From contig JAHYYS010000031.1 of the NCBI GenBank assembly GCA_019424865.1, forward strand, positions 1 to 28,063: a DNA stretch of 28,063 nucleotides, written 5' to 3'. A model generated the notes under the pieces. It had not been told where the DNA came from. It searched no databases and saw only the letters and a list, made by a program, of their open reading frames with translations. The DNA is from a bacterium (GTDB lineage: Bacteria > Bacillota > Clostridia > Oscillospirales > Oscillospiraceae). The translations under genes and the position numbers were made by a program. This document shows, piece by piece, positions 22,531 to 28,063 of this stretch; the first letter of the stretch is position 1; the number at the start of each line of letters is the position of its first letter.

Positions 22531-23679
22531 TCAGCGCGCCGCGCCCTCCGCCTCTGATGCGGCGAAGTTCCGGAGCTCCGCCTGTGCCCGGGCCAGGTCC
22601 TCCCGGATGGAGAGATGCTGCGGACATGCCTCCTCGCAGCGGCCGCAGCCAACGCACCGGTCGGGACGCGCCTGCGCCTCCAGCCCCTCCCAGGCGCGCC
22701 GGGTCAGGGCGGCGTTTTGGTACATGGACATATTATTCCAGATTTGAAAGCTCTTTGGAATATCCACTCCGGCGGGACAGGGCATGCAGTAGCGGCAGCC
22801 GGTACAGCCGTTTTGAATGCGCCGGCGAAGACGGCGGGCCGTCTCCTGCACCGCGTCCTCCTCCGCGGGGCTCAGCGGACGCAGCGGGGAAAAGGTACTC
22901 AGATTTTCCTCCAGCTGCCCGGTGTCCGACATCCCGCTGAGCACCACGCTGACCCCCGGCTGACTGGCCGCCCAGCGCAGTGCCCAGGAGGCCGGGGAGG
23001 CCTCGGGGTCAAGGGCCTTTAGGGGCTGTGCAACCTCGGCGGGCAGCTGCGCCAGCGACCCGCCCTTGACCGGCTCCATCACCACCACCGGAACCCCCAT
23101 TTCACGGGCCAGCGCCAGCCCCTTCAGTCCGGCCTGATATTCCGTATCCATATAGTTCAGCTGAATCTGACAGAAATCCCAGGAGCGGAAGCGGAGGATT
23201 TCTTCCAGAACAGGATATGCGTCGTGAAAGGAAAACCCCAGCCGCTTCACCTTTCCCTGCCTCTGCCACTCCTCCAAAAGCGCCGGGATCTGAAGCTGAA
23301 CCATCTTGTCCCAGGTCTTGCGGCTGAGACTGTGAAGGAGATAGAAGTCCACATACCTGGTATTCAGCCGCTCCAGCTGGGCCGCAAACCGCGCCTGGGC
23401 CTCCTCCCTGCTGTCAATCTCCCAGCAGGGCAGCTTGGTGGCCAGATAGTACTGCGACCGGGGATACTCCGCCAGAGCCCGCCCCAGGAAAGCCTCGCTC
23501 TCCCCGTTGTGATAGGGCCAGGCAGTGTCATAATACGTGATGCCGCCCTCCATGGCCCGGCGGATTAAAGCCCGGGCTGCCGCCTCGTCAATTTTGTTGG
23601 TCTCCCGGTCCACCGGAAACCGCATACAGCCGTATCCCAGCATGGAGGGCTCCATGCCGCCTATCTTCCGCGTCTCCAC
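22531..23679 (-). CDS. Aldo/keto reductase with C-terminal ferredoxin-type clusters
   Basis: 382 residues. A TIM-barrel aldo/keto reductase (about 1-270) has the catalytic tetrad D51, Y56, K82 and H116. A C-terminal extension carries two cysteine clusters: C292, C295, C298, C301 and C342, C345, C348, C352, the pattern of two [4Fe-4S] sites. Such fused proteins are frequent in anaerobic Clostridia; they probably reduce or oxidise carbonyl compounds with ferredoxin linkage, but the substrate is unknown. The start is a GTG at 23677-23679 with GGAGGTGA about ten bases upstream. That site overlaps the stop of the DUF3842 gene seven bases away, so the two genes form one transcript. Confidence 0.92.
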   Translation of the reverse strand: METRKIGGMEPSMLGYGCMRFPVDRETNKIDEAAARALIRRAMEGGITYYDTAWPYHNGESEAFLGRALAEYPRSQYYLATKLPCWEIDSREEAQARFAAQLERLNTRYVDFYLLHSLSRKTWDKMVQLQIPALLEEWQRQGKVKRLGFSFHDAYPVLEEILRFRSWDFCQIQLNYMDTEYQAGLKGLALAREMGVPVVVMEPVKGGSLAQLPAEVAQPLKALDPEASPASWALRWAASQPGVSVVLSGMSDTGQLEENLSTFSPLRPLSPAEEDAVQETARRLRRRIQNGCTGCRYCMPCPAGVDIPKSFQIWNNMSMYQNAALTRRAWEGLEAQARPDRCVGCGRCEEACPQHLSIREDLARAQAELRNFAASEAEGAAR

Positions 23680-23686
23680 AGCCGCA

Positions 23687-24097
23687 TCACCTCCCCAGTT
23701 CCTGCATCATCTGGTCCAGCGCCTGGGCCACATAGGACGGCAGGGGCTGTTCCCGCACGCCGGCCACCACGACGCCGCAGCTGTTCATGGGAATCAAAAA
23801 CTTCTTTGCCCGACAGCCCCCCACGGCCTCGGCCATGGCGGGCGTCACCTCGCCCAAAATGCTGTGGGCCACCACAATCCCCACCGGCCCCAGCACTGCA
23901 TCCGCGTCTGCTGCGCCGCGGACCACCGGATTTTCCCCGGTGGCGCCGAAGTCCGCCCCCGCCTTGAGCATGGCGGCGGTGGCAATGCTGTTGGTACCCA
24001 GGGCATACACCTGGGCCTGGGGCAGGCGCTCCTTCACCCCTTCCACCAGCAGCCGTCCCAATCGGCCGCCCTGTCCGTCTATTACGACAATCTTCAT
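23687..24097 (-). CDS. DUF3842 family protein
   Basis: 136 residues. It starts MKIVVIDGQGGRLGRLLVEG, with a Rossmann-like glycine pattern, and continues with YALGTNSIATAAMLKAGADFGATGENPVV, typical of the DUF3842 family of Clostridia. IVVAHSILGEVTPAMAEAV and FLIPMNSCGVVVAGV follow. The function is not known; the fold suggests nucleotide or cofactor binding. I chose the ATG at 24095-24097 because the conserved part begins there; GGGAG lies about 12 bases upstream, rather far. Longer upstream frames would add unconserved, basic residues. It runs into the aldo/keto reductase gene. Confidence 0.87.
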   Translation of the reverse strand: MKIVVIDGQGGRLGRLLVEGVKERLPQAQVYALGTNSIATAAMLKAGADFGATGENPVVRGAADADAVLGPVGIVVAHSILGEVTPAMAEAVGGCRAKKFLIPMNSCGVVVAGVREQPLPSYVAQALDQMMQELGR

Positions 24098-24223
24098 ATT
24101 GCTTACACTCTCCCGTTCGAAAGCCGGGGCCTTGCAGGCCCTTATGCGGCCAAAAACAGCTGAATCGCTGTCAAAACGGAACCATCCGCGGCGTTTTCTC
24201 ATAAGATAGCCGGGGGTGGTTCC

Positions 24224-24454
24224 ATGTCTTCTCGTTTCTGCGGCGACAGCCGGGCACTTCTCACGCTGGCAGTTTCCTTCGCCATTCTGCTGGCGCAGGA
24301 CAGGGACGAAATGTAATTGGAGACGCTGGCGGCTTTTTTCACCCTGCTTGGAAGCATTCTGGATTTATTGGCACTGCAGCCCGATCTGTTCCGCGGCTGC
24401 ACAAGCAGCTGGCCGGACACCGCCCCGGACCGCGGTGCGCCTCAAGACAGGTAG
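24224..24454 (+). pseudogene. Small membrane-type gene interrupted by one in-frame stop
   Basis: From ATG 24224 the frame reads 30 residues (CGDSRALLTLAVSFAILLAQ, ending DRDEM) to TAA at 24314-24316. The same frame continues at once with TTG GAG (LETLAAFFTLLGSILDLLALQ) for 45 codons to TAG 24452-24454. Read through the stop, the whole is about 76 residues with two hydrophobic helices, much like small Firmicutes proteins I recall with an LAVAFAILLAQ-type helix followed by ELLAAFFTQLGDTLA. So this may be a nonsense-mutated gene, or two peptides with the second starting at TTG 24317. GGGGGTGG precedes the ATG. The 3' end overlaps the patatin stop. The family link is memory, not a search. Confidence 0.5.
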
Positions 24455-25290
24455 TCCCGAATCTCCTCCATCCGTCTGGCCGCAATCTCATAGCCCTCGC
24501 CCCACAGCAGCCGCAGCTTTTCGGTATTCCGCTCCGTGCGGGACACCCCCAGCGTGGAGTCAGGCGCAATGACCAGCAGCTTTCCCTGCCGCTCCGCTTC
24601 AAACATCTCCCGCCGGTCCTCGTTGTACCGCTGGGCCCGCCGTTCCATGACCGCCACAAAATTGGGGTACTCCCGGTAAGTTCTGCGGATAAAGGGCATC
24701 ATTTTATCCGGACGGCGCACATAGCTTCTGGGCCGGGTCAAAACCACGATTACCCGGTCGCACCCCTGTCCAAGAGCCCGCTTCCAGGGGATCGAATCCG
24801 CCACGCCCCCGTCCAGATAGGGCTGCCCATCCAGGTGATAGATGGGAAAAAGCAGCGGCATGGCACAGCTGGCCTGGATAACCGTGGCCTGCCGGTCCCT
24901 GCGGGGGACCGGCAGATAGTCCGCTTTTCCTGTGTTCAGGTTGGTGACCACAGCCTCCACCTGCCCGGGATAGGCGGCAAAAGCGTCATAATCAAAGGGG
25001 ACCAGCTTGTTCGGGATGGTATCATAGGCAAATTTCAGTCCAAAATAGCAGCGGTTTCGTTTATCCGCCAGATTATTCATCCCCATATAGCGCCGGTCCG
25101 GAGCGTATCGGGTGACCACCTCCAGATTGCGCCGGGGCTGACCGGACAGATAGCTCACCCCATAGGCAATCCCCGCGGATACCCCCACCACATAGTCCGC
25201 CATCACCTTACCATCCAGCAGGCCGTCGCACACGCCGCTGGAAAAAATGGCGCGGAGGGCTCCGCCCTCCAAGACAAGTCCTGTTTTCAT
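24442..25290 (-). CDS. Patatin-like phospholipase family protein
   Basis: 282 residues. Patatin fold with the oxyanion-hole glycines (LEGGALRAIF at 7-16), nucleophile elbow GVSAG with S38, and the dyad aspartate D160 in DGG (160-162). Bacterial members are lipid acyl hydrolases; this compact form lacks a signal peptide or membrane segment, so it should act in the cytoplasm or at the inner membrane face. I chose the ATG at 25288-25290, which has GGAGG just upstream; the ATG four codons earlier would use that same sequence as coding. It has its own promoter, divergent from cysK. Confidence 0.9.
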   Translation of the reverse strand: MKTGLVLEGGALRAIFSSGVCDGLLDGKVMADYVVGVSAGIAYGVSYLSGQPRRNLEVVTRYAPDRRYMGMNNLADKRNRCYFGLKFAYDTIPNKLVPFDYDAFAAYPGQVEAVVTNLNTGKADYLPVPRRDRQATVIQASCAMPLLFPIYHLDGQPYLDGGVADSIPWKRALGQGCDRVIVVLTRPRSYVRRPDKMMPFIRRTYREYPNFVAVMERRAQRYNEDRREMFEAERQGKLLVIAPDSTLGVSRTERNTEKLRLLWGEGYEIAARRMEEIRDYLS

Positions 25291-25341
25291 CGTAACCTCC
25301 ATGGCCGCAGGCGCCGCGCCCGCTTGCGTTTTCTGGCCCTT

Positions 25342-25370
25342 ATTATACCTCTGAATCCCAGCTTTTGCAA
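25342..25370 (-). promoter_or_regulatory. Promoter of the patatin-like gene
   Basis: On the minus strand TTGCAA (plus 25365-25370), 17 bases, perfect TATAAT (plus 25342-25347). Its -35 box is five bases from the -35 box of the divergent cysK promoter. Confidence 0.8.
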
Positions 25371-25375
25371 TGCAG

Positions 25376-25404
25376 TTGACAAAAAGCCGGCGGCAACGTA
25401 TGAT
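25376..25404 (+). promoter_or_regulatory. cysK promoter
   Basis: A perfect TTGACA (25376-25381), 17 bases, TATGAT (25399-25404). The start lies about 35 bases before the cysK ATG. No S-box or T-box leader fits in that distance. Confidence 0.87.
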
Positions 25405-25447
25405 AACCTCATGTCAGGGCAGATTGGCCCAGGAAGGATGATAGCAC

Positions 25448-26371
25448 ATGTCTCATTATTATACCAGCGTGGAGCAGCTGATCGGCAATACCCCGCTGTT
25501 TCTGGTGGAAACCAATGCAGCCACCGGCGCCCGGCTGCTGGCAAAGCTGGAGTATCTGAACCCCGCCGGCAGCGTCAAGGATCGGGCTGCCCTGTCCATG
25601 ATTCAGGATGCGGAGGAGCGTGGCCTTCTGAAGCCGGGCGGCACGCTGATTGAGCCCACCTCGGGCAACACCGGAATCGGACTGGCCTGCGTGGCCGCCG
25701 CCCGGGGCTATCAGGTCATTCTCACCATGCCGGATACCATGAGCGCAGAGCGGCGGGCCATGCTGGCCGCCTATGGGGCCAAGCTGGTGCTTACGCCCGG
25801 CGCGCTGGGAATGCAGGGCGCGGTGGATAAGGCCAACGAGCTGGCGGCCTCTATCCCCGGCAGCCTGATCCCGGGTCAGTTTGAAAACCCCGCCAACCCC
25901 AGAGCCCATTACCGCACCACCGGCCCGGAGATCTGGCGGGACACAGAGGGGGCGGTCGATATTCTGGTTGCCAGCGTGGGCACCGGCGGAACGATTTCCG
26001 GCACCGGCCGGTATCTGAAGGAGCAGAAGCCCCAGCTCCGCGTGGTGGCGGCAGAGCCCGCCGCCTCCCCCCTGCTCTCCGGAGGGCAGGCCGGCCCGCA
26101 CCAGATTCAGGGCATTGGCGCCAATTTTATTCCGGACGCGCTGGACCGCTCGGTGCTGGACGAGGTTGTCTGTGTCGCAGATCAGGACGCCTTTGCCGCC
26201 GGACGGGAGATGGCCCGCTCCTTCGGCCTTCTGGTGGGCATCTCTTCCGGCGCCGCCCTGTGGGCGGCGCGCCAGGTGGCCGCGCGCCCGGAAAGTGCCG
26301 GGAAAACCATTGTGGCAATTCTGCCCGACTCCGGCGACCGGTATCTGTCCTCCCCCATGTTCGCGGAGTGA
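25448..26371 (+). CDS. cysK: Cysteine synthase A (O-acetylserine sulfhydrylase)
   Basis: 307 residues, a fold-type II PLP enzyme making cysteine from O-acetylserine and sulfide. The PLP lysine is K44 (NPAGSVKDRAA), the substrate loop PTSGNTGIGLA and the phosphate loop GTGGTISGTGRYLK are intact, and GISSGAA lies near the C terminus. The ending is short and lacks the C-terminal Ile needed for binding SAT in some species (it ends SSPMFAE). AAGGA lies nine bases before the ATG. The gene is alone, with its own promoter and terminator. Confidence 0.94.
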   Translation: MSHYYTSVEQLIGNTPLFLVETNAATGARLLAKLEYLNPAGSVKDRAALSMIQDAEERGLLKPGGTLIEPTSGNTGIGLACVAAARGYQVILTMPDTMSAERRAMLAAYGAKLVLTPGALGMQGAVDKANELAASIPGSLIPGQFENPANPRAHYRTTGPEIWRDTEGAVDILVASVGTGGTISGTGRYLKEQKPQLRVVAAEPAASPLLSGGQAGPHQIQGIGANFIPDALDRSVLDEVVCVADQDAFAAGREMARSFGLLVGISSGAALWAARQVAARPESAGKTIVAILPDSGDRYLSSPMFAE

Positions 26372-26414
26372 TCCGGACCCAAGTTGCTTCGGTTCAGATC
26401 TCCTATTTCAGAAG

Positions 26415-26450
26415 ACGCGCCCGCCCCGCTCCGGGGCAGGCGCGTTTCTT
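26415..26450 (+). terminator. cysK terminator
   Basis: acgcgcc (26415-26421) pairs with ggcgcgt (26439-26445), with inner gccccg/cggggc pairing and one mismatch, followed by TTTCTTGT. It lies 44 bases beyond the cysK stop. The gap from here to 26565 shows no promoter that I would trust. Confidence 0.85.
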
Positions 26451-26565
26451 GTATTCTGTCCCGCGTCCTGAAAAAGTTTTCCTGCTTCTCCTCCGGCCCC
26501 CAAAGCATAATTTCCCTGGAATCATCCAACAATAGGGGTACATTCATCAGATAAGGAGGTATTCC

Positions 26566-27885
26566 ATGCAACGCCCTCTCTTTCTTCGCCGCGCTCTGGC
26601 CCCGCTTCTGGCCGCGGCTGTAGCCTGTACCCTGGCGCTTCCCGCCTCTGCTTTCTTTTGGAACAAAAAGGACGACGTCCCTTCCGTTGCCGACTTCTCC
26701 AAAAACGGCCTGATCGGCAGTATTATTACCTTCGACTCGTCGGACTTTGTAGTCCAGACGGACGACAAGGCATCGCTGAACGGCATCACCATTGACACAC
26801 TCCCCGACCCGGGAGCGGGAACGCTGGTCATCGGCGGGCAGCCCATTGAGTCCGGGGCCCGGATAGACAGTACAGCGCTGGCCGGCCTGCGCTTTCAAAG
26901 CTCCACCAATCCCACGGTGACCACCACCCAGTTTACCTTTACCCCCACCTTCTCCTCCGGGCAGGACAGCCCCGCGGCCACCGTGACCATCTATCTGCTC
27001 TCAGAAGCAAACGAGACCCCCATCGCCCGGAACATGGATTTGTCCACCTATAAAAATGTAGCCATTACCAGCTATTTCGACGCGGTGGACAGCGAGGGGG
27101 ACGCCCTTACCTTTCAGCTGACCTCCACGCCCGCCCGCGGATCTGTCACGCTGGCCGAGGACGGATCCAGCCAATTTGTATACACGCCCTATGAAAACAA
27201 GACCGGCAGCGACACCTTCACCTATGTAGCCATGGACTCTGCCGGCAACACATCGCCCGAGGCCACCGTCTCCATTCTCATTGAAAAGCCGGACACCAAG
27301 GTCACCTATGCGGATCTGTCCGGACACAGCGCCCAAAAGTCCGCCATCCGGCTGGCGGAGGAGGGCATCTATGTGGGCCAGTGCGTCAACGGGCAATATT
27401 TCTTTGAGCCGGATCAGCCTGTCTCCCGCGCCCAGTTCCTCAACATGGCCATGGCAGTATCCGGTATTGAGCCTATGGAGGGGGTCACCCTCACCGGCTT
27501 CGCCGACGATGACGCCATCCCCACCTGGGCCAAGGGCAGCGTATCCGCCGCTTTAAAGGCGGGGGCCATCAACGGCACTCGGGACGAGACCGGCGCGCCA
27601 GTCTTCCAGGCCCAGAACGCCATTACGCGTGCCGAGGCCACAGTGATGCTCAACAACCTGCTTGATGTGACCGATGTACCCACCGAGGTATTTTTCTCCA
27701 GCGAGCAGACCCACTGGGCCGCCCAGGCTGCGGCCAATCTGGCCTCCTCCGGTGTTCTGCGCAGTGACGAAATCAGCTCCGCGCAGCTCTCCTCCCAGCT
27801 GACCCTGGGCGAGGCTGCCCAAATGCTGGACGGAGCGCTGGACGTTCTGGAAGCCCGGAACGACGACGGCTGGCTGCCCTGGTAA
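26566..27885 (+). CDS. Secreted S-layer homology (SLH) domain protein with Ig-like domain
   Basis: 439 residues. A signal peptide (about 1-29: basic start, LAPLLAAAVACTLALPASA, cleavage after ASA) leads to an N-terminal beta-rich region (about 40-150). An Ig/cadherin-like repeat follows (about 151-241: TSYFDAVDSEGDALTFQLTS, SDTFTYVAMDSAGN). The C-terminal third has three SLH-like repeats (about 250-305, 312-370 and 380-432: FEPDQPVSRAQFLNMAMAV, ITRAEATVMLNNLL, LTLGEAAQMLDGAL). SLH domains bind pyruvylated wall polymers, so the protein should sit on the cell surface. AAGGAGGT lies just before the ATG. The role is unknown; it is a single gene followed by two hairpins. Confidence 0.9.
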   Translation: MQRPLFLRRALAPLLAAAVACTLALPASAFFWNKKDDVPSVADFSKNGLIGSIITFDSSDFVVQTDDKASLNGITIDTLPDPGAGTLVIGGQPIESGARIDSTALAGLRFQSSTNPTVTTTQFTFTPTFSSGQDSPAATVTIYLLSEANETPIARNMDLSTYKNVAITSYFDAVDSEGDALTFQLTSTPARGSVTLAEDGSSQFVYTPYENKTGSDTFTYVAMDSAGNTSPEATVSILIEKPDTKVTYADLSGHSAQKSAIRLAEEGIYVGQCVNGQYFFEPDQPVSRAQFLNMAMAVSGIEPMEGVTLTGFADDDAIPTWAKGSVSAALKAGAINGTRDETGAPVFQAQNAITRAEATVMLNNLLDVTDVPTEVFFSSEQTHWAAQAAANLASSGVLRSDEISSAQLSSQLTLGEAAQMLDGALDVLEARNDDGWLPW

Positions 27886-27917
27886 TTCGGCGCAAGCCCA
27901 CTTTTCCCTGCTCAGAC

Positions 27918-27957
27918 AAAAACCGCTCCGCCTCCGGATGACCCGGAGGCGGAGCGG
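27918..27957 (-). terminator. GC-rich hairpin with T run on the minus strand
   Basis: A 15-bp perfect stem (27923-27937 with 27943-27957). The plus strand has no T run after it, while the minus strand reads TTTTT directly after the stem (plus 27918-27922). It therefore suits transcripts coming from the right, though the strong stem may also assist plus-strand termination. Confidence 0.75.
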
Positions 27958-27969
27958 CGGAGACTATCG

Positions 27970-28013
27970 AAAAAGCGGCCTGTCAATTTCAATATATTGA
28001 CAGGCCGCTTTTT
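27970..28013. terminator. Bidirectional terminator after the SLH gene
   Basis: An 18-bp perfect stem (27970-27987 with 27996-28013), with A5 on the left end and T5 on the right end and an eight-base loop. It should end the SLH transcript. Confidence 0.93.
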
Positions 28014-28022
28014 GTAACCTAA

Positions 28023-28063
28023 AACCACTCGCTAAGCGAGTGGTTCAAAAAAGCCTAAGGCGA
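28023..28063. repeat. Perfect palindrome at the window edge, possible IS200/IS605-type end
   Basis: Arms aaccactcgct (28023-28033) and agcgagtggtt (28035-28045) surround one base, followed by an A run and the smaller palindrome gcctaaggc. Subterminal hairpins of this kind, followed by an A-rich stretch, recall IS200/IS605-family ends, which are cut at a tetranucleotide next to the hairpin. No transposase sequence is in the window, so the call is tentative. Confidence 0.4.

Noticed and set aside
24155..24223. Short inverted repeats (acagc/gctgt; ggaacca/tggttcc) before the small plus-strand gene
   Set aside because: Too short or too widely spaced to support a function without comparative data, and the TTGACA on the minus strand lacks a -10 box at the right distance.
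24199..24420. 73-codon minus-strand frame between the DUF3842 and patatin-like genes
   Set aside because: Its translation is Ser/Arg-rich with no pattern, whereas the plus-strand frame has two clean hydrophobic helices and a start site.
1..28063. CRISPR arrays, tRNA or rRNA genes, prophage or complete transposase genes
   Set aside because: Read for repeats with regular spacing, cloverleaf patterns and integrase or transposase motifs; the only recombinase is the chromosomal XerD type.

Overview
The window looks like a chromosomal segment of a high-GC, spore-forming Clostridia member, probably of the Oscillospiraceae (Flavonifractor/Lawsonibacter/Intestinimonas-like). The grounds are strong AGGAGG ribosome-binding sites, spore genes (a spoIIM-like gene and a SleL-like cortex hydrolase), the SCIFF peptide and maturase pair that is nearly universal in Clostridia, BlaI/M56 and MerR-TipAS regulators, and high-GC codon usage. 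This placement is inference from gene content; no 16S rRNA or tRNA gene is present.

Layout. 1-5060: the 3' end of a phosphofructokinase gene, then on the minus strand a class I aminotransferase, purB and an AI-2E-type permease. 5068-8023: a minus-strand leucine operon leuC-leuD-leuB, with a cluster of GC-rich palindromic repeats between leuC and leuD. A Crp/Fnr-type regulator is transcribed divergently. 8818-10797: a blaI/M56-M23 pair behind two perfect BlaI-type operators. 10854-13832: a MerR-TipAS regulator with a textbook 19-bp-spacer operator, divergent from two wall-lytic genes (an amidase and a LysM-GH18 protein). 13967-15529: a three-gene run of an FlK-like thioesterase, a YbaK-like deacylase and a sugar O-acetyltransferase. 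15637-17975: a minus-strand Lsa-like ABC-F ribosome-protection gene plus grpB-like gene, preceded by a long leader with promoter, a six-codon leader ORF and a terminator hairpin next to the ABC-F ribosome-binding site. 18064-19590: spoIIM and xerD. 19871-22473: yajC, a TIGR04086-type membrane protein, the 46-residue SCIFF peptide gene and its radical-SAM maturase. 22531-24097: a DUF3842 gene and an aldo/keto reductase with ferredoxin clusters. 24224-25404: a small interrupted + strand gene and a patatin-like hydrolase. 25448-28063: cysK, an SLH-domain surface protein, tandem terminators, and a palindrome at the window edge that may be an insertion-sequence end.

Most genes are ordinary core metabolism or envelope functions. 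The most interesting material is regulatory: the ABC-F attenuator, the BlaI double operator, the MerR promoter, the separate promoter and downstream terminator that frame the SCIFF peptide gene, the hairpin that buries a ribosome-binding site before the TIGR04086 gene, and a small gene split by one in-frame stop. No CRISPR array, prophage, complete transposase, rRNA or tRNA gene was seen, and no gene-free stretch exceeds 300 bases.
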